DNA of 46,441 bases from Bodo saltans (lineage: Eukaryota > Euglenozoa > Kinetoplastea > Eubodonida > Bodonidae). The stretch's first letter is position 1. The number at the start of each line of letters is the position of its first letter. Both the position numbers and the translations under genes were made by a program. Below the pieces are notes generated by a model. It did not search any database, was not told where the DNA came from, and worked only from the letters and a program-made list of their open reading frames with translations. Location: the NCBI GenBank assembly GCA_001460835.1, contig CYKH01002188.1:1-46441 (forward strand). The letters run 5' to 3'. Positions 21,901-29,900 of this stretch are shown piece by piece.

Positions 21901-24900
21901 TCGCCGGCAAACCGTGGGGATCTGGCGACGTTGTTGGCTGTGGGTACATTTTGAGGACGCGGACAGTGTTCTTCACAAAGAACGGGGCACTTCTTGGACT
22001 AGACTCGTACCAGCAACGTCAGGCAAGCGGCGCCCCCTCAGCGGCATTGTCAGGAGAAGATTCAGCTCCCCCAAGCGTCACTGAGCAAGTGTTGAGCGCT
22101 GCGGCAGCAGCTGCAAACGCGTCCCCGTTCTTGTATCCTCTCGTTGGCGTCAAAACGCGTTCTATTGCCAAAGTAGCTGTGAATTTTGGTGACGCCCGTT
22201 CGTTTGTGTTCAATCCACTGCAGCTGGTTGGTTCAGCGATTGCAAAGGCTATTTCCAGCACTGCACTAAGCCACACCGCCGCATTGACTCTCCTTTATGT
22301 GTCCTCACAGTGCTACTCGAACTTGGAAAACAGTCACACAGCCGCCGCTCAGGCACACGCAGGGACCGCGGGTTCCGACTCTGTGAGCTCGCAGCTCGAA
22401 GCCATTTCCAACACAGTCCTCGACGCGCTCGGGCGCTTGATGGGTTTGCTGCTTTCGATTGGGGCAGATTTAGCCACCATTGCTGCCGTTTGTGCGCCCT
22501 CAAGTCCCCTCTCCTCCTCTAGCGGCAACAACAGCAACAACTCCGTTAGTGGTGGTACGACAAATGTTTCTTTGATCGGTGAGGGTAAGAAAGCTCTCGT
22601 GGAGGCTTCCCTTGACGTCGAGCGACTTGTCCAATCACTCCTCAAAACCCTCGGCATTTTGATAGACTGTTGCGGCTTTGACGTCGTCACAGAGCACACG
22701 CACGACACTGTCATGGCAACGATTCTCCTTGTCCTTCGCCAAGAAGCACTCCCGACGGCAATGCGCACGGATATTGTTCGTTCACTGCGTACAGCGTTCC
22801 GGCGAATACCAGAAGAGGCCATGGCGCGAGCATTACGCAAGTGCCGCAGCAGTATTATGACCGAACCGCAGATTGTACAAGTGCTTCTTACTATGGCCGA
22901 ACGACCAGTAGAGTTGGAAACATCAGCGCCAAAAACGTCGTCGTACACCCCTCGGTGGGATCAAACACTCGATGCGGTGAAGGGCAAGGGCATCTACTTT
23001 GCACGTGATCCTCTCCCCTGCAATCCTGAAGGAAACGCATCTCCTATCACTCGTGTTGGTTTCCGCATTCGCCGCTCCAATCAACGCCAAGGACGAGGAG
23101 CCCCGCTTGGCGGCTGCTACTACGTTGGGCTTTCCATTGGCAAAGTCGTGGTCACAGCAATGACTGAACTGATTCGTCGTCGAGAGATGTTTATTTTGCA
23201 AGATACCGATGATAGCGACCAAGTAGAGCACCTGGCGCTCACGCGCAACACGATCCCGCGCAATCAACATCGACGCATTTACGGCCACGATGAGATTGTG
23301 TGGATTGATTTTAATGCAGCCACTCGTGAGATTGTGTTTTATCGAGAGGATTCTCTCATTGGAGTGGCGTTTGTTGATATTCCAGTGAGCGATCAGTATT
23401 TCCCGGTTGTGTATTTGTACAATGACGATGCATCCGCGGAGATATTTTCCCCAGCGTCACTACAAAAGCAATTGAGAACGGCGGGACCGTCGGCGGCGTT
23501 GTCGTCAACGCAAACATCGTCCAACAACAACAACAACAACAATGCAGTGACCACTCCGGAGCAGCGCGCGAAACTGCTGTTCACCAACCGAGAGCTCCTT
23601 CGAAGCAATGCAATTGTACTCTTGCAGCACATGCACACACACTCCTCATTCCACGAGCATGTCTCCGCATTTGTGCGACATTCCATTGCTGGCGTGTCCG
23701 TCGCAAATCGTGCCGCCATGTCGTCGCAATCGACAGACAACTTGCTGTCCATCGACGAGGGAGAGAAGGACAGCCTTGGGGGCGTAGGAGGAAGTAGCGG
23801 CAGCCTTATCAATAGTGGCGAGCTGCAACTCCAGCAGCTGCGATATCACAGCGCAGCTCGTGTAGAGTCGATGACCCACGTTGCCCTGCAGTTGCTGGGC
23901 GGTGGGCGTACCATTAGCACATGCCACCACCACGGCTATGGCAACGTGGTGGTGGTGCAGGTGGACGGGAGCAGCTGCTTGGTCGCGTTGGAAACTGACC
24001 CAGACGAAGCAACTTTCCGAGTCCCAAGCCACAAGCTGCAACCGCTGTTCCCAATACCGCCCCTGTTCGACCTTGTCAATGCAACGTCCAACCAAGTACC
24101 AACGCCGCAGCAAGCGCTCGTGGTAGTACCGCCAAATGAACTTGCTCCTGACGCACCGGCGCCGACAGTGGGACCAAATCACAACAGCATGAACAGTATT
24201 CCTCAGCTTTTGTATGCCGAGGAAGCAAAGCAATGCATTCAGCTGCTTTCTTCTCAACTTCAAACGTTGGTCTTCGTTGCGTCTGCATTCCGTCCTCTCG
24301 TCCAAGAAGAGACGGAGAGACGAGTGTTGATTGCTGACGTTGCCGATGCGGCACTCTGCACAATTCTTCGTGACTTCTTGTCTCTGAAAGCTATGGAGTT
24401 TGCAACGGCCACAGCATCACGGACCTCCACTGGCGTGTTTACCGCTGAGCAGGCCCAACCGACAACAGTCGCCGAAAAAGTGGCACGCGCGATCAACGGA
24501 ATGAAGAGCCTCATCTTACCACCGTTTATCTCGTCATCAACTGATGCCGCAGCACCACCATACACGGCACCGTTGCACCCGCAGCTCATTTTTGACCGAG
24601 CACACAAGGCGCATCGCGTGTTCTTGCCGTTCCCATCAGTCGCTGTTACCGACTCGTTCTCAACAATTGTTCAAAATTCGAAGCATCGAGGAGTGGCAGC
24701 TGCTGGAACTGCACAAAGCCCCGGCAATATCGGTGACGAAGGCGACGTGGATTCAGCAGATTCCATGTACATCGTGCATGGCCTTCCCATCGAACGTCAA
24801 CAGACCCAACTTCTGCAGTTCTCTGTCGTTCTGCATTGTCAAAGCGTCTCTGAAGGACAGGTTGCTGGCGGTAAGCGCAGGATGATGCCGCCTCAGCAAC

Positions 24901-26810
24901 AGCAGCAGCCGCAGCTTGGGAGCCTCCACTCCAACACGCACCTGTACGTTGGAGTCTCTGTAGGGTACAGTGCACTGAGTGATCTCATTGGAAGCGTACG
25001 GCCGGAGGCCATTATGGACCACCCGCACGTCTTCGCGTTGTGCAACGTCGACACTCCGTCCACTCACTCTGCGGCGAAGTGTGTGGGGGAGCCTGGAGAT
25101 TTGTACCAGAGCCCTGTCTTATTCGGTAATGGTGATGTGATTACAGTCACCGTGGGCAGCGAGGTCATGATCAAGAAGAAAACGACAACGCATACTACTA
25201 CTGGCGAAACCAATGGAGGGGAGGGGCTCCCTCTCCCTCACCAAGAAAAAGACGAAGAGGAAGAAGGGGATGAAGTCATTCCCATTTCATTTGGGCGGAC
25301 TCGCCACGGAAAGCAGGTTGACTTTGGTGTTATGTTCCACATTCCTCGCTCTCTTTTGAACATTGGTGATAATACCACCACAGTGGGGGATGCGACAACG
25401 CATCAGCGGAGGCAGTGCCGCCTCCCCTTAATTCCCTTCTTCGCGCTCGGTCACGATGTGACTATCATTGCAACACTTTCCGATCAGCAAACGTATCCTC
25501 CTCGTAACCCTTTGGTATTCCACGTCACCCCTCCGCCACTTCACCAACCCTCGTCGCCCATGTCGTCCCGCACCAGCGCCGCCGTGGTGCCAGGGGCAAC
25601 CTCATCTCCTGTTTGTTCCATGTGCCAAAGTGAGGCGATGTTTGAGAACGAGCGTCAAGCACAGCGACTTTGCTCGTGCTGCTTTGATTCCTGGGCATTG
25701 CCCAAGTCTCAGTTCACTTGGATTACATCGCCGCCGACATCATCATTAACAACAGGTGCAAGCGCCGCGAGTAGCACCAGCAACTCGGCGACCGACTTAC
25801 AATTTGTTGTGTCCAAACATGCGCCGCTTCGACTTCGTGAGGGCGACATTGTGCAGGTGGATGGTGGCGCTGTGGCAGCAACATCGTGGGATGCCGCTCG
25901 TTCATGCAACGTCGAACTTGTAGGCAATGACGCTGTCTCATGCACTTCTGAGGCGACCTCGTTTGCATGCTCTGAACCGCTTCCCCTTCTGGGCCCGGTG
26001 CGCGTCGACATATCCCTATCGCACCCCTCGTGTTTTGAAGGGCAAGGCCTTCATTTGGTGAAACCTTTCCAACTTTCTTGGCGGGGAGCGCGATACGCGC
26101 CACAAGCGGCAGGTAGTGTGATTACTATGACATCTAATGGCCGAGTGTTCTCATCTGCACCGTTGCCCCAAGGAAGTAAGACTTGGTTTGCTGTCAAGTT
26201 TTCTGAAGCGGCGTACACACAAAGCCGACAAGCGATATTCATTGGAATTACAAACGAATCAAGCGGTGATCAAACGACGTGCACACGTGCAGAGCTCCAG
26301 AAGCGCGTCGGTCAGTCGCTGTGGGGTGTGTGGTCCGATGTTCGCACGATGATTATCAGGCCTGACTCAATCGTATACGCAAGTGTTGACACAGAGCTTG
26401 GCCTCATGTGCATTGCCCCCTCCCTTGGTCAGCTGTGCTCAGCCCCTGTTGTGGTATCTGCCGCGCTTCCCATCGAGAAAACCTCTTTCCATGTGACCAT
26501 GTATTCTGTGGAAACATGTGACGCGACACTTTTTATTGGCGGTGTATCAGAACCGCGAGCATCCTCCTCCAGCGCATCCCAAGCGTTAGCAGCAGGTGGG
26601 GAAGAAGAAGGAGCAACCTGCGTATCGTCATCGGCGTCGTCACCAACCAAGCGAAGAACGGCGATGCACCACGTGGTTGCGTCTTTTGGCCTCGCTGCAG
26701 AGGAAGACATCATGATCCGCCCAATGGACGCCACGCGTGTCCTTTGCTTCCACAGTTGTATCGATGACTCTGCCGAAGCAACAGGAGCCAGTCACGGGAC
26801 AAAGCTATGA
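12924..26810 (+). CDS. giant HECT ligase, N-terminal piece with SPRY domain
   Basis: 4628 codons from a clear ATG. Residues 1-200 are acidic and Ser-rich (disordered). Residues 450-700 contain helical, solenoid-like sequence (LLNFHSLLDNLCQEAKKL, VVSLLWKLALLSQQASLLL). Residues about 1000-1130 look concanavalin/SPRY-like (HFAFGNVARG to WRVYVNGVPIMGS). Residues 1450-2000 are again helical. Residues 2935-3105 are a textbook SPRY domain (YYFELSVLL, IGLST, WGSGDVVGCGYI, FFTKNGALLG, VNFGD). Residues 3340-3515 look like a degenerate second one. CSMCQ and CSCC near nt 25618-25682 form a possible zinc site. Asn, Gln and Ser runs from triplet repeats are common. The stop at 26808-26810 arises because a 95-bp duplication shifts the frame, and the last 30 or so codons are repeated at the start of the next piece. 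It is therefore probably not a natural C-terminus. Confidence 0.85.
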   Translation: MSTSSSDIEWNARQEDESWFVADEDDDEDEDNNNNVSRMRRRMIAGEEDTTDEGEDDERPAAHRVGGRHFTTHSYTSSSSETATSFSNSQSTGDGSGNDDDDDDEEDDLSADDMEEEEEGAEVPDTSNSSESEEGLLSHRQQRGPDRRPSPSRRRRHGRGGRGGSASAGRRTSPHSRDHNDDVNFGDDADYSTDSSIADDGLGARGGRGNDQPDAPRRNAAIAPTTDSQEDPHVSRLPVPYTHSAPPAAAHSLPGGQRLSDEIQVVLDLFGSNAVDPQLESIVASFLANESGVAESSLHGDEPSPIGSRSPAPPGAATGGPTSTSRDGGTAPQSGGGGGTALLSRLDVKHLVRYSSRELLTRAWAFVPHALKCASFPPFVPLPEAPRMNSRSVDVDQIACYLRSVAEKYVVRHRTPVSSAIRTQLVRAAITAEARNIRSAAAANKTSVVAHVDSNPDWEHLSTLFQQTTSTFVNDDDDEDFTAEDRELLRMTATAQQQPWAAAAPQQQQNVLYVANTFHESVGASSLDATIALQLNPQVRLPLYALLNFHSLLDNLCQEAKKLHLLGGQQTSQEASPLFGAATFGQTGLFDVKGSWGGRYLFAYLRTHLVNLLSESKASSSSLAGEQRQWAAVVVSLLWKLALLSQQASLLLSVLAVIHEFVDIVEVLPLIRLGIESSSQQQRGGVQQQQTLSSWLDLSSDASVMRLATGLPRFSAPTARFQGLFSTVVSKRSNSFKSGSVSASSDAVGGSPSLSSSMADTDQSTVLSIQNALLQTTKTNTSEEGDTSTVRVFAVFVPPVTIPQQHLPDASTNEGGVLLFTDVGVLRVSTTTTQHTASHPPRILQRNSHYCVDASDGVCGAIADPAFPTTRVVLLTLQATYHVIDAVTLEYLGVPTITSPTSVVRQGLLLPPGKATTTPIMPHFVSDDLYNLQLVRRRGTHGVVRTVSGAPAALRLAKSTDSFSVAFTTSFAASSSRSEYPCEVVLLSVLATSPSSAGSQLNIPANLSHFAFGNVARGATSCWFQVRLQGGSGNGSDETLSFDFNNGDSVVAVSVTGALGVAQRRTNSEQVSSHCSGDVNDIRWYATFSVNSGWRVYVNGVPIMGSAAVMSVQQRRGGAIAATTSLITSASLSATAGSATTSSASTKHKLSEGTILTPILLYGTSSCFVSHVAAFTDAIAISQFVEHEQTIFDSKHNNNNNNLLPAQVAAAVLLVARLDEGDGILLNVYSSLQAVPHSPPSHASDTTQQMTMDCAFHGQEGKPRWASQHLVWLCEGAPLVWVQRSSQQQQSHRVFRAPCPVSARVLVVVGVNDVLWLEPATGLCTWTRKDTGAVITQCRTTLSRATEALSFHPPSGQWVSYVNSATSGPAVIIESGAPQQQETTTISADQKHNTILSPAARSATAVSVTSWKDYLLCFSTALNRVLTLPVLFHQSRFSSEMSGVWRSFSNPEPMSVPRALSIVASILDSISALLLLLATNQPTTNNTLPQDQQQQQRMQRLHEHRGRVLVSHLTAALHLIDHAVHCYARGCSPEVVSLIRRTCTNTDDVMSRLMMMQSDEQLRGAARTILSLVASLKHTLATQCVSVEQQVQLMFSLQVSYDAATTATDKNSDEEQRGLTATLDTIVGIMSRDRIALVAGYIIQCGDEVVVGNNVHHQHHDSNDHRNSPVTPPQLQQRTLPTRPTAESFVAKLVDLCNMEFAAQAASVVMEFTSTTTTTLMNSAATSNSTGINATKSSGIAEVLFQLLLHLMAHISDAERRSVLLLNTLLSISRSSQKCIESSIAKCQQYVQQQSQQQQKPDLSSFKASMNHVLKESVFGVIVFCFSHMLSSLEISSASPEVAVHTLTQLRGLGEIVGYEGGVSGLLAGALSLTENETSAPQQQQQRLQRVVTLTEYKTLESPVPLQQVVDLPLVAPYAESFLLSFTYPIGEGHKNPSGISPGSPAPTTSQTTTSVEAFPQLQVIILSLTTSTKVLEVPRGATKFRIDEATAGHCPLIVRCTPPTNATNTPLSRGVSVSIECSVSLAAPETPWLLDLTNAIAEATLDASRKVLLSAVPGVVQQHSAAAANGTTNPNNNKKPTFVPIGAASILRCGLTAAALSRVQLMQHRHRSTPHTHNNEMSGVTAFPHADDTAYLGEYWRLHMMYLALAQGLVGTSADCDNAQHESLPLLPWDTSVKPAIDGMKASGIVPDGVALAFPKSEGEYVAVCAALRYTANNLWTKLYTTVINNIDSHSRSKIETMFMGVAAAIAWHGKPAELGRPETPKERGFEEELRAALQFLRPSASVLLEAYQEHKGEVILARVQFLLSDVVPRIRTERVVLENQSTEEQIAFGGSTSSTSYQHMGNNGGSNKTPSMPRLASATGLARGVSSCALDPTGGSGSRRGATLPAHRRFGGGGMRSMLSGGQASSHLFHNSSHMDLSHGSGGGGGGASYASRKHAADVVVEKMRSKCKEYLLLGALRDESSYAALSAGTTSNFFGKPSSQSEQQRPALSSHWSGSVEDLTQALYERYLCATQHKLAYETQLSVCQQSSSSPSSMSSTSTEGNHTLQAVLQTALSLRAVVADMFANSRTDVSETPSQGAGGLRGAATAVAPPAAATATDGTAVAETAHHDTATTTTAASTAAAVIDATTSAKDPNYMEPLLGCGLQLEDNVQENACRLISTILVKALDLGSNDHRGNNKCSMTTTTSVPSLLSPVETLQLGALLCHPWSSSDMAKLDPNVVLQFVSKFMLQPLEARVSDVHDALITPNGGRTPHDVNASVNAQLRLLQSAESRGCASNGSLLPTHNLNSSIIPNGLPTNLNIEHVTIVRDDTGYGVQVEGCELYFSSQLPWINPHHPKVVANAATMMSQRAASAAAAAAASVSDNSSTYLPGSSSPHIHIVLDEDATLVSPPAGCGASTLVPPPSPTQTTATFSLPITSPEYLTRVEDIEVYYFELSVLLHLGQDPFDGLIGLSTLPVNPTGRSTQLTGAVAMYRAASGTVSDEVRIAGKPWGSGDVVGCGYILRTRTVFFTKNGALLGLDSYQQRQASGAPSAALSGEDSAPPSVTEQVLSAAAAAANASPFLYPLVGVKTRSIAKVAVNFGDARSFVFNPLQLVGSAIAKAISSTALSHTAALTLLYVSSQCYSNLENSHTAAAQAHAGTAGSDSVSSQLEAISNTVLDALGRLMGLLLSIGADLATIAAVCAPSSPLSSSSGNNSNNSVSGGTTNVSLIGEGKKALVEASLDVERLVQSLLKTLGILIDCCGFDVVTEHTHDTVMATILLVLRQEALPTAMRTDIVRSLRTAFRRIPEEAMARALRKCRSSIMTEPQIVQVLLTMAERPVELETSAPKTSSYTPRWDQTLDAVKGKGIYFARDPLPCNPEGNASPITRVGFRIRRSNQRQGRGAPLGGCYYVGLSIGKVVVTAMTELIRRREMFILQDTDDSDQVEHLALTRNTIPRNQHRRIYGHDEIVWIDFNAATREIVFYREDSLIGVAFVDIPVSDQYFPVVYLYNDDASAEIFSPASLQKQLRTAGPSAALSSTQTSSNNNNNNNAVTTPEQRAKLLFTNRELLRSNAIVLLQHMHTHSSFHEHVSAFVRHSIAGVSVANRAAMSSQSTDNLLSIDEGEKDSLGGVGGSSGSLINSGELQLQQLRYHSAARVESMTHVALQLLGGGRTISTCHHHGYGNVVVVQVDGSSCLVALETDPDEATFRVPSHKLQPLFPIPPLFDLVNATSNQVPTPQQALVVVPPNELAPDAPAPTVGPNHNSMNSIPQLLYAEEAKQCIQLLSSQLQTLVFVASAFRPLVQEETERRVLIADVADAALCTILRDFLSLKAMEFATATASRTSTGVFTAEQAQPTTVAEKVARAINGMKSLILPPFISSSTDAAAPPYTAPLHPQLIFDRAHKAHRVFLPFPSVAVTDSFSTIVQNSKHRGVAAAGTAQSPGNIGDEGDVDSADSMYIVHGLPIERQQTQLLQFSVVLHCQSVSEGQVAGGKRRMMPPQQQQQPQLGSLHSNTHLYVGVSVGYSALSDLIGSVRPEAIMDHPHVFALCNVDTPSTHSAAKCVGEPGDLYQSPVLFGNGDVITVTVGSEVMIKKKTTTHTTTGETNGGEGLPLPHQEKDEEEEGDEVIPISFGRTRHGKQVDFGVMFHIPRSLLNIGDNTTTVGDATTHQRRQCRLPLIPFFALGHDVTIIATLSDQQTYPPRNPLVFHVTPPPLHQPSSPMSSRTSAAVVPGATSSPVCSMCQSEAMFENERQAQRLCSCCFDSWALPKSQFTWITSPPTSSLTTGASAASSTSNSATDLQFVVSKHAPLRLREGDIVQVDGGAVAATSWDAARSCNVELVGNDAVSCTSEATSFACSEPLPLLGPVRVDISLSHPSCFEGQGLHLVKPFQLSWRGARYAPQAAGSVITMTSNGRVFSSAPLPQGSKTWFAVKFSEAAYTQSRQAIFIGITNESSGDQTTCTRAELQKRVGQSLWGVWSDVRTMIIRPDSIVYASVDTELGLMCIAPSLGQLCSAPVVVSAALPIEKTSFHVTMYSVETCDATLFIGGVSEPRASSSSASQALAAGGEEEGATCVSSSASSPTKRRTAMHHVVASFGLAAEEDIMIRPMDATRVLCFHSCIDDSAEATGASHGTKL
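21729..22233 (+). other. SPRY domain within the giant ligase
   Basis: Encodes YYFELSVLL, a GLIGLST strand, a central Y-x-A-A-S-G-T turn, KPWGSGDVVGCGYILR, VFFTKNGALLG, LYPLVGVKT and VNFGD followed by FVFNPLQLV. These are in the order and spacing of SPRY domains of the RanBPM/HERC1 type, which bind short peptide motifs. It could recruit substrates to the ligase. This is the best-preserved of several SPRY or concanavalin-like modules in the protein. Confidence 0.85.
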
Positions 26811-26901
26811 TCCGCCCAATGGACGCCACGCGTGTCCTTTGCTTCCACAGTTGTATCGATGACTCTACCGAAGCAACAGGAGCCAGTCACGGGACAAAGC
26901 T
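26712..26901 (+). repeat. 95-bp tandem duplication breaking the giant gene
   Basis: Two adjacent 95-bp copies (26712-26806 and 26807-26901) differ at a single position (GCCGAAG versus ACCGAAG). The first copy reads in the upstream frame. Because 95 is not a multiple of three, the frame then meets TGA at 26808. The same peptide (IRPMDATRVLCFHSC) restarts at the ATG at 26807 in the next frame. With one copy removed the two ORFs are continuous. Confidence 0.95.
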
Positions 26902-29900
26902 GTGGTGCTCCGCGCCTATGATCACTAAAGTAGGAGGGTGCGAAAACAACACAGCATCTTCATCATCATCACAGCCAACAACCACTTCTGTTCCCCGTCT
27001 CTACCCATGCATCAGCAACGGTGGCGCGGTGGTCAACCCATTCGAGTGCAACCGAGTGACAACACTAATCCGAAGCCCATGTGGCACAATGATTGCGTTA
27101 TTTGTGGATGGCGCGTTTACCATGATTGCAAAACTTCCACAAGCTCTCGTCGGAAAGCGGCTGCGTTTTTTCACCAACACATCTGTCCCTGCCACCACCG
27201 TCAAGTTTGTTGCCCCGTTGTACGGAAGGTCGACACTTGGTACCGTTGAGAAGGTGTACAGTCGCGAACACGGTATTGTGCGGCTTTGGGGAGTCAATGG
27301 AAACCACCAGAAAGACCACCCAAGCCTTCATCATTTGCAACAACGCGTCGCAGTGATGCGAGACAATGTTCGATACTGCGCCCCTCGCGCTACAGGACGA
27401 GAGCCTCCACGCACTCCAGTGGCGGTGGTGAGCAGCTCGCGCACCGCTCGTCGTGGTTGCATCATCACCGCATCTCAACAATCATGCGTGATCCAGATCC
27501 CTGGGGAGAGAGTCCACCTCGAGGTGCCCACCTCCACCGTGTACGCAACAGCGAACGAAGATGTGAACTCCGTGACTCGGCCGATTTTCCCTGCCATCGC
27601 CCCACCACTGACCGCGCAGGAGCGTACGTTTGAGGTCGGCGTCACCAAATTCCGAACTCAAAACACCGCATCGTACAATGGAATGATGTTTGACTGCTGT
27701 ACCCTTGGCCCGATTGAGCTCCGCGGTCTTACCTGCAAGACACACGCCTCTGGCACCATCCGTGTCGACGTCTTTTTCAAGAAAGAGTCGCTCAACGGAC
27801 ACGAACGTGACGAGGCCTCTTGGACGAAGGTGTGCCATCGCAGCATCGAACTGCGATCTGGGGAGTGCTTTCCTATCGACTTTGCGCAATCGTTGTTGAT
27901 TGGGGCGAACGAAACGTTTGCGCTGTACATCAACACCGCGCACAATTGCGGTGTGGGATTTTACACGGAAGAAGACGATTGCAGAGGCGACGTCGGCACG
28001 GCGATCGACACTGACGGCGTCGTGACAGTACTGATGGGCCGCAAGAGTGAGAGCTCCTCGAATTTTGCAGATGTGCCCCATGCCGGCCGAGGCTTCTGTG
28101 GATCGTTGAAGTATGCCTCCATCTCAGGAGGCGTGATGGCGTACCTTGACAGCCCGAGTACATCTTCTGGTACCGCGCTGCATACCGTTCTCGCCCTTTC
28201 TGCGTTTTCACCACCATACAATTTGGCAAAGTGGCTTGATCCGATGAGCTTCCACCACTTCCGTCGTGGAGGCAGTACGTCCAGCCACCAGCACCACGGC
28301 CACGCAGCACTGCGGCTAGACAACAGCAACACTGCGCGGCAGCAGTCAAAACAGCGTAGCAGCAACAACAACAGCAGCGAATCAACCGTGGCCTCGGGTT
28401 CAAAGCCGCTAGTCACTAGTGAAGGGTTGCTTCAACTGCAAAGCAAGTGGACTCGTACAAGCCCATGCGCAACCCTCACCTTCCTCGTCAATGTTGCAGA
28501 CAGCGCTGCAGCAGGCGTTGCCAACGCCCACGGCATTGTGTACTTGACGCACCTCACAGTTCAAGGCGCAATGATCGAGGCGTCACGAACGAAAGCTCCC
28601 CCATCCGGCACACGACAAAAGCACAACGCGGAAAGCAGCGGCGAGCGTGACGTCACCATCTCCGTTCTTTTACGTTTGTACACACTTGTCAAGTGCAATC
28701 GCCCAAATTCGTCGTCGTCTTCTGACGATGACGACATTGCGTCTCTGGCTGCACTCGCTTATGGCAGCAGTGGTAGTTGCAGCAGTGGGAACCAGCAACA
28801 AAAAGATAGGCTCGTTGCCCTGCACCACACTGCATTGCCTCTCGATGGATCTGTGCGAGACATCACGATTCCGATCTCGTCGAGTACGTTTGCAGGATTG
28901 ATGGAAGGTCACTGGTACCAAGTGATTGTGTCCATTGACTACTCCGTCGATAAAGTCTGCGCCGCGCTGCCAGCAACAGCCGCAGATGCACCATCGCCAG
29001 GTGACGGCTCAGAAGGCAATCTCGACACGTTTGCGCCTGCCCTCCTAGGAGAGGCGTCCTTGATATCAAATAATGCCGCTGCTCAAGACGTACCTCATCA
29101 TCCAATGATTTCCAATGGGTATGATGACTGCCTTCTGTTAGACGCCTGCCGTGCGACAACACGTTTGAAATCGCAGCAATCGTCGTTGTTGTCTCCTCGC
29201 CATACGTCTGCGAACTCCTCATCATTCGACGCACCTGTCCACGTCATCGGTCTCGTGGGAGAGCTGTTCCTTTCTGCACGGCAAAAGGGAGATGGATCAG
29301 GCGGTGGTGGTGGAGCGTTTGGTGATGCGTTGCAGCCACAAGAATTCACCCCTGGCTCTCAATTCAGCGCACAAAGCACCGCGTCCTACAACGGTATCAT
29401 GTTCGACGTCAAATCTCGAATCGACATTGAACTTGATGAGATTTACTTTATTGCCCAAACCACCGTCCCTCAGTGCACCGTGAAGCTCTTTTGGAAAGAA
29501 GGTAGCATGGAGGGATGCGAGCGGACTCCGCTGGCATGGACAGAACTGATGTCGACTACTGTGAATTTAGTGGACATGGAAACATTCTCGGTAGGGCGCC
29601 TCGGCGTCACGCTCAAGGCAAATGTGCGTTACGCATTTTATGTCAATACCACGAGCAGTTGCGGCGTTCGATTCTTCAGCAACAGCGACGGATTGACGGC
29701 GAGCGTCTACGAAGAGTATGATACCGACGGGATCCTTTCTGTGTTCGTTGGCCGGAAATCAGAGGCGTCGAATCCTTTTGCAGATATTCCAGTGGATCCT
29801 CGTGCGTTCCGAGGACGAATTACGTACCGTGTTGTCGCAGTGACGAAGCGAGGTGGTGGTGGTGGAGGTGGTGCAGGACACCACAGCATGTCGTCGTCGT

